From an uncultured Clostridia bacterium (GTDB lineage: Bacteria > Bacillota > Clostridia > TANB77 > CAG-508), in assembly GCA_934180065.1 (NCBI GenBank), contig CAKPRA010000041.1:1-15098 (forward strand): DNA of 15,098 nucleotides. Reading direction: 5' to 3'. Positions 1 to 7,783 of this stretch are shown one piece after another (within the stretch, counting starts at the first letter, position 1; each line of letters opens with the position of its first letter). The notes beneath the pieces were generated by a model. The model worked only from the letters and a program-made list of their open reading frames with translations. It was not told where the DNA came from and did no database searches. The translations under genes were made by a program, and so were the position numbers.

Positions 1-74
1 ATGGATTTATCACGATAAAAGTGTGAAATTCGAGCTAAAACCTGAAATTAGCCGATTAATATAATATCCCCAAA

Positions 75-677
75 TTGGAGGCTTTTACCCCCGTATGTAC
101 TACTGAAATGATAGCATTTTCGCAAGCTTGTTCATATTTTAAAAATATAAACACAGAGCTTCTAGGACTAAGTATAGATAGCAATCAATCACATTTAGCC
201 TGGGTATTTGATATATACTGTAAAACAGGAGTAAAAATACCATTTCCAATAATAGCAGATAGAAGCGGAGAAATAGCAAGAAAATATGGTATGATATCAA
301 ATAGTGTAAGCAACACGGAAACAGTAAGAAATGTATACATAATAGATCCAAACGGAGTAATAAGATTAATATTAGTATATCCACTAAATGTAGGTAGATG
401 TATACCAGAAATATTAAGAGCATTAACAGCACTGCAAACAGCAGATGAAAATAACGGAGCAACACCAGCCAACTGGATGCCATGTAATCCAATAGTAAAT
501 CCAGCACCAACAACAGTATGCAAACAGGAAGAAATGATTGATTACATAAACCAAACTAAAAATGGAATGAACTGGTATTTAACATTTAAAACACCACAAA
601 AATGTATAGACAGTACAAATGCAGAATCAAATAATTGCAATAATAAGACTTGTGAAATAAATTGTAAAGAAGACTAA
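75..677 (+). pseudogene. Peroxiredoxin (AhpC/TSA, 1-Cys Prx6 type), N-terminus missing
   Basis: Thiol peroxidase that would reduce peroxides in the cytoplasm. The reading frame opens inside the active-site motif: FTPVCTTE holds the peroxidatic Cys at residue 8, and the family strand IIADRSGEIARKYGM and the NVYIIDPNGVIR segment follow. Prx6-type proteins carry this Cys near residue 45, so roughly 35-40 residues of the thioredoxin fold are absent. The frame is stopped by a TAA at 57-59, the only start is a TTG at 75, and no ribosome binding site precedes it. No other frame of 1-74 supplies the missing part. The C-terminal dimer/arm domain is complete, with an unusual Cys/Asn-rich tail (residues 178-200). 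It could be a 5'-truncated pseudogene, or a break or join in the assembly near the window start. The family is clear; the status is uncertain. Confidence 0.8.
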
Positions 678-731
678 GATTAATAGTTAGAGGTACGGAT
701 AAAGAAAATTTAAGTTTGTTAATTATAATAT

Positions 732-778
732 AAGAATGTACAAAAATGATTAAACGATGTACATTCTTTTAATTTTAT
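732..778 (+). terminator. Intrinsic terminator after the peroxiredoxin
   Basis: Arms 732-741 (AAGAATGTAC) and 759-768 pair perfectly over ten bases around a 17-nt loop. A T-rich run, TTTTAATTTT, follows the stem. It lies 55 nt after the peroxiredoxin stop and before the next promoter, which is the expected place. Confidence 0.75.
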
Positions 779-792
779 AAAGAAAATTAGCA

Positions 793-821
793 TTGTACTA
801 GTATAGTTTATATGGTATATT
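793..821 (+). promoter_or_regulatory. Sigma-A promoter for the YiiX-like gene
   Basis: TTGTAC (793-798), a 17-nt spacer and TATATT (816-821) lie about 43 nt before the chosen start codon. The upstream terminator makes an independent promoter necessary here. Confidence 0.6.
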
Positions 822-863
822 TAATATATATATAAATATAACAATAAAATTTTGGGAGATAAG

Positions 864-1418
864 ATGAAGAAAATATATATTATTTTAACTGTTACTGGAA
901 CTTGGTTATCAAGGCTAATTAAAATGTATACTAAAGATGAATTTTCGCATGTTTCAATTGCATTAGATTCGAAACTAAATGAAATGTATAGTTTCGGAAG
1001 GCTAAAGCCATATAATCCATTTATAGCAGGTTTTGTTCATGAGCGAAAAAACAAGGGAACATTTAAGAGATTTTTTAATACAAGTTGTGTAATTTATGAA
1101 TTAGAGATTGAAGATGAAAAATATAATAAATTAAAAAATATAATAATTGATTTTAAGAAAAAGAGAAGAGAATTATCTTTTAATATAATTGGTTTATTCC
1201 TTGTTGGTTTGAATATTAAATATAGAAAAAACAATTCTTTTTATTGTGCTGAGTTTGTAAAATATGTAATGGATAGATCAAATATCAATGCAAATTTACC
1301 TATAATAATAAGACCGGAAAATTTTAAAAATATAGAAGGCACAAAAGTAATATATAAGGGACTTTTGAGAAATTATTCTTATAAGCCTGTTTACGAAATT
1401 ATGGAATATAAAAAATAG
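864..1418 (+). CDS. YiiX/YebB-like permuted papain-fold (NlpC/P60 superfamily) hydrolase
   Basis: A 184-residue protein. The start is ATG 864, with GGGAG at 854-858 as ribosome binding site; a TTG twelve bases upstream overlaps that site and is unlikely. The N-terminus IILTVTGTWLSRLIKM is followed by FSHVSIAL, whose His29 sits in the position of the catalytic His. The motif FYCAEFVKYVM holds Cys128, the probable nucleophile. This His-before-Cys order is the hallmark of the circularly permuted NlpC/P60 branch that includes YiiX. Members act as thiol hydrolases or acyl/amide-bond enzymes; the substrate of this one cannot be read from sequence. There is no signal peptide, so it is probably cytoplasmic. 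It appears to be a single-gene unit: its own promoter lies upstream and the lipoprotein's promoter begins 15 nt after its stop. Confidence 0.75.
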   Translation: MKKIYIILTVTGTWLSRLIKMYTKDEFSHVSIALDSKLNEMYSFGRLKPYNPFIAGFVHERKNKGTFKRFFNTSCVIYELEIEDEKYNKLKNIIIDFKKKRRELSFNIIGLFLVGLNIKYRKNNSFYCAEFVKYVMDRSNINANLPIIIRPENFKNIEGTKVIYKGLLRNYSYKPVYEIMEYKK

Positions 1419-1432
1419 ATTTGAATTAATAA

Positions 1433-1461
1433 TTGACAATATTAATATCTTGGAATATAAT
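1433..1461 (+). promoter_or_regulatory. Consensus sigma-A promoter for the lipoprotein gene
   Basis: TTGACA (1433-1438), exactly 17 nt, then TATAAT (1456-1461): a perfect housekeeping promoter. It starts 15 nt after the upstream stop codon and gives a short leader that enters AAGGAGG at 1475-1481. This predicts strong constitutive expression of the next gene. Confidence 0.9.
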
Positions 1462-1488
1462 TTCAAAAGAAAATAAGGAGGAAAGAAA

Positions 1489-2082
1489 ATGAAAAAAATA
1501 ACAAAAAGTATTTTATTAATGTTAATTGCATTTGTAATGCTATTTACTTTAGCAGGATGTGGAAAAAATGAATCAAATGATGGAAAGTCAAATGATAATA
1601 ATGAAAAGAAAGTAGAACAAAAAGAATCAAAAGATGCTGTAGTATTTGATTATATCAATAAAATAAAAGGTACAGAAACATTAGAAGAAGTAAATCAAAT
1701 GATTGGTTCAGAAGGAGAAAAAGGATCAGAAGGAAAAGGTTGGACAACATATGAATGGAAAATAAGTGATGATACAAAATTTTCAGCTACTTTTTATGAA
1801 ACAAGCAAAACATGTGAAGCAAAAATTACATTTAAAGATGATTTAATAAAAAATGACAAAGTTGATTTTTCAAAATATAATGAAATAAAATCAGCTTTAA
1901 ATAAAAGCGAAACAGTAACATATGATCAAGTAAAAGAAAAATTTGGTGGAGTTGATGGTACATTAACAAGTTCAGGTTCTTCATCAAAAACATATAGATG
2001 GGTAAACTCAAAAGGTGGATATTTAAGTGCTTCTTTTAGTACAAATAGCGGTAAATGTACATTTATTATGGGAAGAATTTAA
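1489..2082 (+). CDS. Lipoprotein with two tandem BLIP/SmpA-like (DUF3862-type) repeats
   Basis: A 197-residue secreted lipoprotein. Residues 1-23 form a signal peptide (KK start, hydrophobic core, LAG|C lipobox), with Cys24 as the lipidated residue. A low-complexity Asn/Lys/Glu linker (about 26-48) holds the rest away from the membrane. Two related units follow. Unit 1 (about 52-120) has the pattern YINKIKGTETLEEVNQMIGSE followed by TTYEWK and a beta strand. Unit 2 (about 127-197) has YNEIKSALNKSETVTYDQVK followed by TYRW and a beta strand. This helix-turn-helix plus four-strand pattern matches the BLIP/SmpA fold, known from the beta-lactamase inhibitory protein and BamE-like proteins; the match is by eye. 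No enzyme motif is present, so a binding role at the cell surface is likely. Strong RBS AAGGAGG at 1475-1481. Confidence 0.75.
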   Translation: MKKITKSILLMLIAFVMLFTLAGCGKNESNDGKSNDNNEKKVEQKESKDAVVFDYINKIKGTETLEEVNQMIGSEGEKGSEGKGWTTYEWKISDDTKFSATFYETSKTCEAKITFKDDLIKNDKVDFSKYNEIKSALNKSETVTYDQVKEKFGGVDGTLTSSGSSSKTYRWVNSKGGYLSASFSTNSGKCTFIMGRI

Positions 2083-2106
2083 TTAAATAAATTGGTGAAA
2101 TAAAAA

Positions 2107-2136
2107 ATCTGTTAATTTTTATTAACAGATTTTTTT
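2107..2136 (+). terminator. Intrinsic terminator after the lipoprotein gene
   Basis: ATCTGTTAAT (2107-2116), loop TTTT (2117-2120), then the perfect complement ATTAACAGAT (2121-2130) and a run of six T. It is a near-ideal rho-independent terminator 24 nt after the stop. Confidence 0.92.
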
Positions 2137-2154
2137 GTCACTTGGTTGTCACTT
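2135..2154 (+). promoter_or_regulatory. Direct repeat TTGTCACTT x2, candidate response-regulator site
   Basis: TTGTCACTT occurs at 2135-2143 and again at 2146-2154, giving an 11-bp period. OmpR/PhoB-family regulators typically bind as dimers to direct repeats about one helical turn apart, and such a regulator is encoded at 5745. The second copy covers the -35 hexamer of the ABC promoter. That the regulator binds here is inference. Confidence 0.5.
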
Positions 2155-2174
2155 TGTATGTGTTATCTTATTAA
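2146..2174 (+). promoter_or_regulatory. Probable promoter of the ABC transporter genes
   Basis: TTGTCA (2146-2151), 17 nt, TATTAA (2169-2174). The -10 is imperfect, which fits a promoter that needs an activator. The leader is about 50 nt to the start at 2230. Confidence 0.5.
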
Positions 2175-2229
2175 ATAGAAAAGCTCAACAAATGAGTTAA
2201 AATAACTTAATGAAAGAGGGAAAATTTTT

Positions 2230-2892
2230 ATGGAAATTTTAAGAGTTGAAAATTTAAGAAAAGTTTACGGAAAAGATGAAAATAAAGTAGTAGCACTTGA
2301 TAATGTGTCTTTTTCTGTTCAAAAGGGCGAATTTGTTGCAATTGTTGGAGCATCAGGATCTGGAAAATCAACCTTACTTCATTTAATAGGCGGAGTAGAT
2401 AGGCCTACAGGTGGCAAAGTATATATCGGAGATGAAGATATATATAAGTTATCAGATGATAAACTTGCAATATTTAGAAGAAGACAAATTGGTTTAATAT
2501 ATCAATTTTACAACCTTATACCAATTTTGAATGTTGAAGAAAATATCACTTTACCATTAGATTTAGATGGAAGAAAAATTGATAAAAATGAATTAAATGA
2601 AATGCTTGAACTTTTAGGACTTGAAAACAGAAGAAAACATCTTCCAAATGAATTATCTGGAGGGCAACAACAAAGAACATCAATAGGAAGAGCTTTAATT
2701 ACTAGACCATCTATCATTTTAGCTGATGAACCTACTGGAAATTTGGATTCAAAATCAAGTGATGAAATTGTTTCTTTATTGAAAAAGTCAAATAAAGAGC
2801 TTAATCAAACTATTATAATGATTACTCATAATTTAGAAATTGCAAAAATGGCAGATAGAATTATAAAAATAGAAGATGGAAAAATAATATAA
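2230..2892 (+). CDS. ABC transporter ATP-binding protein (MacB/BceA-type)
   Basis: A 220-residue ATPase that energises the permease encoded next. In order: Walker A GASGSGKST (40-48), Q-loop Gln92 in IYQFYNL, signature LSGGQQQR (142-149), Walker B IILADE with catalytic Glu167, D-loop GNLDS, and switch His200 (MITH). The length and the QFYNLIPILNVEENITLPL stretch place it in the MacB/LolD/BceA class, whose members work with FtsX-fold permeases by mechanotransmission rather than classical transport. AGAGGG at 2215-2220 precedes the start. The permease begins 30 nt after the stop, so the two are one operon. Likely role: defence against cell-envelope peptides or export of a lipid or peptide; the substrate is not visible. 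Confidence 0.93.
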   Translation: MEILRVENLRKVYGKDENKVVALDNVSFSVQKGEFVAIVGASGSGKSTLLHLIGGVDRPTGGKVYIGDEDIYKLSDDKLAIFRRRQIGLIYQFYNLIPILNVEENITLPLDLDGRKIDKNELNEMLELLGLENRRKHLPNELSGGQQQRTSIGRALITRPSIILADEPTGNLDSKSSDEIVSLLKKSNKELNQTIIMITHNLEIAKMADRIIKIEDGKII

Positions 2893-2922
2893 TTTGTAGT
2901 TTTATGAAAGGAGTAAATAATT

Positions 2923-5580
2923 ATGAAAATACTAAATAAATTGACTATAAAGAATCTTAAATTGAATAAAAAGCGCTCAATAGTAACTATAATTGGAATA
3001 ATCTTATCAGTAGCTTTGATTACTGCTGTATCAACAATGATGATGAGCTTTAAATCAAGTCTAATTAATTTTGAAATAAAAACAGGAGGAAATTATCATT
3101 ATGCATTTTATAATGTTCCTAAATCAGACTTTACGTATTTTGAAAATAATAGAAATATAGAAAGTTTTTTTACTACAAAAAGTATTGGATATAGTAAACT
3201 TGAAAATAGTGAGAATGAAGATAAACCATATTTATATTTTATGGGGGTACATAAAAATGATTTTGATAAAATAGGTGCAGTTTTGTCTGAAGGTAGATAT
3301 CCGGAAAATACTGATGAAATTGTTATTTCAAGTAATATAAAAACTAATGGAAGAGTTGAATATAAAGTAGGAGATACCATTAAAGTTGATATCGGAAATA
3401 GAATTGTTGTAAAATCTGATGATAATAAAATTGATGAGAGCCTAAATAATGAAAACATATTTAAAGATGGAACTATTGTATATCAAGATACTGGATATTT
3501 ATATAATAATGAAAAATTAGAGCAGATCACCACTAAAGAATATAAAATTGTTGGTATAACAGCAAGACTTTCACGTGGATTTGAGCCATATTCTGCACCA
3601 GGATATACTTGTATAACAGTAGATGATGAAACTTTGGAAAATAATAATTATAATGTTTTTTCTAGATATACCAAAAAAGGTCTAAAAAGTGAAGAAAATA
3701 CTACTGCTCAAATAATTGGAGTAGATATTGATACATACAATAAAGTGAGTGAGGGAACTGCCAGTCCAAAGCAAAACCTTAAATATGAAGATGCAAAATA
3801 TAAATGTGTAACTAATAGTTATTTAATTAAATTAGAAAAAAATAGCTTTTCAGATGGAACAATGAAAGCAATTTATACATTAGGTGGAATTGTGCTTCTA
3901 ATTATAATTGTGACTTCGGTTTATTGTATAAAAAATAGTTTTGATATATCAATAACAGAAAAAACAAAGCAATATGGAATGCTTGCAAGTATAGGAGCAA
4001 CAAAAAAACAGATTAAAAGAAATGTACATTATGAGGGCATAAGACTTGGACTTTATGGAATACCAATAGGAATTCTTTGTGGATTATTTGCTTCATATAT
4101 TTTAATTATAATTTGCAATTATTTATTAAAAGATATGATGGATGTGGAGTTTTTGCAATTTAAAGTTTCATTTATTGCAATATTATTTTCAATAATATTG
4201 AGTATTATGACCATATATTTATCATCAATTAAAAGCGCAAAAAAAGCATCTAAAATTTCTCCAATAGAAGCTATAAGAGGAAACAGTGATATTAAGATAA
4301 AATCAAAAAAATTGAGAATTCCAAAATATATTGGTAAAATTTTTGGAATTGGCGGAATTGTTGCATATAAAAACATAAAAAGAAACAAAAAGAAATATAG
4401 AACAACTGTTATTTCAATAATAGTTTCTGTTGCAGTATTTATTGCTGTTTCATTTTTCATTGATACTGCATTTAAAGCCGTGAAATTAGAAATGGGTGAA
4501 TACACATATAATATAAGTGTTATTGTTAGCTCTAAAGAGAATAATACAGATGTTGCAAGTAGTATAATGAAATTACCAAATATAAATAAATGTGCTAAAT
4601 ATACTAGAGAGCAACTAACGGTTAATAATCCTAAATTTTCAAAAGAATTTTATGAATATAACGTATTGTATAAATATAATCAAGTTGAAAAAATTTGTAT
4701 TTTAGTAACTGGAAAAGAAGAATATAATAGATATATTAAAGAATTGGGATTAAATTATAATAATATAAAAAATAAAGGAATATTGATAAATAATGGTTAT
4801 GCCAGTACAAAAAAAGACAATAAAAATGTTAAAATCGAATATAATCTTACGGATTATAAAGTCGGAGATTTACTTTCAGGTAAGTTAGATAATTTTGAAA
4901 ATAATACGGAAATAAAAGACAAAAATATAAATATAGAAATAGGAGCCATAACTTCAAAAGGACCTATGGGATATGAGAATGTGTATTCGGAAACTACATG
5001 TGTTGTTTGCGAAGAAGATTTTGAAATCTTGAAAGATGAAAATTCATATATCAATATACTAATAGATTCTTCTAATCCAGATCAATTGCAAGATGATATT
5101 GATAATTTAAAATTAAAGGATATTAGTTGTATGAATGTATCTGAACAAGTTAGAATGGTGAATTCAGTATATACATTAATTGCTATTTTCTTGTATGGAT
5201 TTATTATTGTAATTGCCCTTATTGGAATTACAAATATATTTAATACAATAACTACAAATATGGAGCTTAGATCTAGAGAGTTTGCAACATTTAAAAGTAT
5301 TGGAATGACTAAAAAAGAATTTAATAGAATGATTTCTTTGGAAAGTTTATTTTATGGAATTAAATCATTAATTATAGGAATACCAATTGGTATAATTTTA
5401 TCTTATTGGATATATAAAGCATTAGCAATGTCATTAGAATTAAATTTCTTCATACCATTAAAGGCTATTATAATTAGCATTGTTGCTGTACTTGTATTAT
5501 TATTTACAATAATGAAATATTCAATATCTAAAATTAATAAAAAAAATATTATTGAAACAATTCGAAATGAAAATATATAA
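2923..5580 (+). CDS. FtsX-like ABC permease, duplicated (885 aa)
   Basis: Membrane partner of the ATPase just upstream. The protein is an internal duplication. Each half has one N-terminal membrane segment, a large extracytoplasmic domain, and an FtsX domain of three segments. Predicted segments: about 19-42, 318-341, 375-399, 414-436, then 492-512, 748-775, 810-832 and 845-866, eight in all. The cytoplasmic coupling motifs are recognisable in both halves: EKTKQYGMLASIGATKKQ in the first, ELRSREFATFKSIGMTKKE in the second. The soluble domains (about 43-317 and 513-747) probably bind the ligand. Eight segments and about 885 residues differ from BceB, which has ten segments and about 650 residues, so this is the long duplicated FtsX type common in Clostridia. 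RBS AAAGGAG is at 2907-2913. Confidence 0.9.
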   Translation: MKILNKLTIKNLKLNKKRSIVTIIGIILSVALITAVSTMMMSFKSSLINFEIKTGGNYHYAFYNVPKSDFTYFENNRNIESFFTTKSIGYSKLENSENEDKPYLYFMGVHKNDFDKIGAVLSEGRYPENTDEIVISSNIKTNGRVEYKVGDTIKVDIGNRIVVKSDDNKIDESLNNENIFKDGTIVYQDTGYLYNNEKLEQITTKEYKIVGITARLSRGFEPYSAPGYTCITVDDETLENNNYNVFSRYTKKGLKSEENTTAQIIGVDIDTYNKVSEGTASPKQNLKYEDAKYKCVTNSYLIKLEKNSFSDGTMKAIYTLGGIVLLIIIVTSVYCIKNSFDISITEKTKQYGMLASIGATKKQIKRNVHYEGIRLGLYGIPIGILCGLFASYILIIICNYLLKDMMDVEFLQFKVSFIAILFSIILSIMTIYLSSIKSAKKASKISPIEAIRGNSDIKIKSKKLRIPKYIGKIFGIGGIVAYKNIKRNKKKYRTTVISIIVSVAVFIAVSFFIDTAFKAVKLEMGEYTYNISVIVSSKENNTDVASSIMKLPNINKCAKYTREQLTVNNPKFSKEFYEYNVLYKYNQVEKICILVTGKEEYNRYIKELGLNYNNIKNKGILINNGYASTKKDNKNVKIEYNLTDYKVGDLLSGKLDNFENNTEIKDKNINIEIGAITSKGPMGYENVYSETTCVVCEEDFEILKDENSYINILIDSSNPDQLQDDIDNLKLKDISCMNVSEQVRMVNSVYTLIAIFLYGFIIVIALIGITNIFNTITTNMELRSREFATFKSIGMTKKEFNRMISLESLFYGIKSLIIGIPIGIILSYWIYKALAMSLELNFFIPLKAIIISIVAVLVLLFTIMKYSISKINKKNIIETIRNENI

Positions 5581-5647
5581 TGTGTAAGATAAAAAAATGA
5601 TTTTACTTGTAGATATGGTTTTTATGTAATTAATAGTTATTTTTAGA

Positions 5648-5675
5648 TTGTCAAATTTATCATTTTTGTTATAAT
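5648..5675 (+). promoter_or_regulatory. Promoter of the two-component regulator genes
   Basis: TTGTCA (5648-5653), a 16-nt spacer, TATAAT (5670-5675). It gives the regulator and kinase their own transcription start near 5682, separate from the ABC genes that end at 5580. Confidence 0.65.
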
Positions 5676-5692
5676 TGTAATATAAGTTATAT

Positions 5693-5724
5693 AAAAGCAA
5701 GGATTTATAAAATTCCTTGCTTTT
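5693..5724 (+). terminator. Strong hairpin with T-run in the regulator leader
   Basis: AAAAGCAAGGA (5693-5703) pairs perfectly with 5714-5724 around a ten-base loop, and the right arm ends in TTTT. It has the form of an intrinsic terminator. It lies downstream of the promoter at 5648-5675 and just before the RBS AAAGGTG (5729-5735), so it would end transcripts of the ABC genes and could also attenuate the regulator transcript. Confidence 0.6.
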
Positions 5725-5744
5725 AAAGAAAGGTGTAATTTAAA

Positions 5745-6395
5745 GTGGGTATTTTATTAATTGAGGACAATATTACTATTTCTAAGGGATTACAATATTT
5801 TTTTGAGAAAAGTGGATTTAATATGGATATTTCTAATACAATTTCAAATGCAATTGAGAAAATTGAAAATAAGAAATATGATTTAATTATTTTAGATATT
5901 GCTCTTCCTGATGGAAACGGTTGTGATTTTTATAAGAATTACATAAAGAAAACTGAGATTCCAACCATATTTTTGACAGCAAATGATACTGAAGATGATA
6001 TAGTAAAAGGATTTGATTTAGGGGCTGATGATTATATTACCAAACCTTTTTCTTCAAGAGAGCTTTTGGCAAGGGCTAAAAGGATTTTAATGAAAAATAA
6101 GAAAAATATTATTTGTGTTAGAAATATTAAATTTGATTTTGAAAAAATGGAAGTATATAAAGATGAAAATAAGATAGATTTTACAAGTTTGGAACTTAAA
6201 ATATTAAGTTTATTATTTTCTAATATAAATAAGGTGGTATCAAGAGCTTATATATTAGAATGTATATGGAATTGGACCGGAAATGATGTATATGATAATA
6301 CGGTTACAGTATATATGAAAAGAATTAGAGCTAAAATTGGTGAAGACATAATAATTACGGTAAAAGGAGTGGGGTATCGTATAGATGAAAAATAG
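5745..6395 (+). CDS. OmpR/PhoB-family response regulator
   Basis: A 216-residue DNA-binding regulator, phosphorylated by the kinase encoded next. Receiver domain at 1-115: acidic pair Glu7/Asp8, phospho-acceptor Asp51 in LIILDIALPDGNG, Thr78 in FLTAN, and Lys100 in YITKPF. C-terminal winged helix at about 125-216 with the usual FTSLELKIL start, recognition helix region NTVTVYMKRIRAKIG and wing ITVKGVGYRI. The start is GTG 5745 with AAAGGTG nine bases upstream. The end overlaps the kinase start by 11 bases, which implies translational coupling. The direct repeat at 2135-2154 before the ABC genes is a plausible target. No odd residues are seen. Confidence 0.93.
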   Translation: MGILLIEDNITISKGLQYFFEKSGFNMDISNTISNAIEKIENKKYDLIILDIALPDGNGCDFYKNYIKKTEIPTIFLTANDTEDDIVKGFDLGADDYITKPFSSRELLARAKRILMKNKKNIICVRNIKFDFEKMEVYKDENKIDFTSLELKILSLLFSNINKVVSRAYILECIWNWTGNDVYDNTVTVYMKRIRAKIGEDIIITVKGVGYRIDEK

Positions 6396-7593
6396 ATTTA
6401 AATTATTGATTAATGTTTTTATAATTATTATAATTTATATTTTACTATCAAGTTTTATTTTAATATATCAAAATAAGAAATATGAAAAAAACTATAATGA
6501 GTCAATAGGTATGATAGTTAGCTATGTTAAGGAGAAATATCCAAGTATTAATCAGAATGATATTATAAGTATTTTGAATAATAAACAGGAAGCGGATTAT
6601 AGTATTTTTAGTCAATATGGTATTGATGTTAGTAATGATGACATAATTGCCGAAAATCAAATAACTTTTAGAAAAACAATTATATTAAATATAGTTCTAA
6701 TTATAATATTATTTTTAGCAATAATTGGAGTTTGGATGATATATTATTTCAAACAATATAAAAGCATTAAAAATATCACTAATTGTATTAAAGAAATTAA
6801 TAAGAAAAATTATAAAATAAAGGTTGATGAAAATTCGGAAGATGAACTTTCAATTTTGAAAAATGAAATATATAAAACTACTATTATGTTAAAAGAAGAT
6901 GCTGAAAATTCAAAATCAGATAAGATAAATTTAAAGAAAAATTTAGAAGATATTTCTCATCAATTAAAAACACCTCTTACTGCAATTAATATTTTGTTGG
7001 ATAATTTATTGGATAATCCCGATATGGATGAGAAAACCAGAATGGAGTTTTTGAAGGATATTAGTAGAAATATAGCTAACATTAATTTCTTAGTTCAAAC
7101 ATTGCTAAAGCTTTCAAGATTTGATGTTAATGAAGTGAGTTATAATTATAAAAATATAAAATTAAAAGATATAATAGATAAATCTTGCAAAAACATTGAA
7201 AGCCTTTGTGATTTAAAAAATGTAAAAATTAAATGTGATTTATCAAGAGATATTGATATATATTGTGACTTTTATTGGCAAGTTGAGGCTATTTCAAATA
7301 TATTAAAAAATTGTGTTGAATACTCAAATGAAAGCTCTGATGTTATTATAAAATGTTCAGAAAATGATGTATATATATTAATAGAAATAATCGATTTTGG
7401 AAAAGGTATGAGTGAAGAAGAGCAAAAGCATATTTTTGAAAGATTTTATAAAGGAAAAAATTCTAATAATGAAAGCTTTGGGATAGGACTTGCTCTGGCT
7501 AAAACAATTATAGAAAAAAATAATGGTAAAATTAATGTAGAATCTAAACTAGGGGAAGGTACAAAATTTAGTATAAGATATTATAAATTCTGA
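6385..7593 (+). CDS. Membrane sensor histidine kinase
   Basis: A 402-residue kinase that pairs with the overlapping response regulator. There are two membrane segments (about 8-29 and 98-121) with a small outside domain of about 68 residues between them. This is larger than the nearly loop-less intramembrane-sensing BceS type but too small for a PAS or Cache domain. A HAMP-like linker (about 122-175) leads to the H-box LEDISHQLKTPLTAI with phospho-acceptor His192. The ATP-binding domain shows the N-box SNILKNCVEYS (about 304-314), G1 DFGKGM (337-342), F-box FERFYKG (351-357) and G2 GIGLALA (366-372), so it should be active. Sensing may use the extracytoplasmic domain or the FtsX permease upstream; the latter is known for related modules and inferred here. 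Confidence 0.92.
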   Translation: MKNRFKLLINVFIIIIIYILLSSFILIYQNKKYEKNYNESIGMIVSYVKEKYPSINQNDIISILNNKQEADYSIFSQYGIDVSNDDIIAENQITFRKTIILNIVLIIILFLAIIGVWMIYYFKQYKSIKNITNCIKEINKKNYKIKVDENSEDELSILKNEIYKTTIMLKEDAENSKSDKINLKKNLEDISHQLKTPLTAINILLDNLLDNPDMDEKTRMEFLKDISRNIANINFLVQTLLKLSRFDVNEVSYNYKNIKLKDIIDKSCKNIESLCDLKNVKIKCDLSRDIDIYCDFYWQVEAISNILKNCVEYSNESSDVIIKCSENDVYILIEIIDFGKGMSEEEQKHIFERFYKGKNSNNESFGIGLALAKTIIEKNNGKINVESKLGEGTKFSIRYYKF

Positions 7594-7623
7594 AAATTAT
7601 TACGTAATTTGGGTATGCGAACA

Positions 7624-7690
7624 AAGACGCAGACTTAAAAATGTTTTAAATAGAGCAAATGTTATTAATGTCCGCTTTTGCTCTATAATA
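7624..7690. repeat. Intergenic repeat, copy A
   Basis: About 65 bp that match copy C at 11026-11090 closely: TAAAAATGTTTTAAAT is identical, then GTTATTAATGTCC is identical, and both end near a TATAAT-like string. The ends nearly pair (GCAGAC at 7629-7634 with GTCCGC at 7670-7675). A second, competing stem, TAGAGCAAA (7651-7659) with TTTGCTCTA (7677-7685), is unique to this copy. It starts about 30 nt after the kinase stop and may act as its transcript end. Confidence 0.65.
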
Positions 7691-7743
7691 GGAAAGTTTA
7701 ATATATAAGTATAATTTTTTTTATGAATAATTTCTTAGATAGT

Positions 7744-7772
7744 GCAAATGTTATCAATGCCAGTTTTTTTCT
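7744..7772. repeat. Intergenic repeat, partial copy B
   Basis: GCAAATGTTATCAATGCC matches GCAAATGTTATTAATGTCC of copy A with two T-to-C changes and one deleted base, and is followed by a longer T-run. The left half of the repeat is not recognisable. Copy B lies 90 bp after the same point of copy A. Confidence 0.5.
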
Positions 7773-7783
7773 TGTAAAATAGG

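Noticed and set aside
2..64. Open frame of 20 codons from the window edge to TAA at 62-64.
   Set aside because: Too short to identify; it may be the end of a gene to the left but nothing supports it.
139..523. Open frames on the - strand opposite the peroxiredoxin.
   Set aside because: Hydrophobic shadow frames of an AT-rich gene with no RBS and no recognisable motif.
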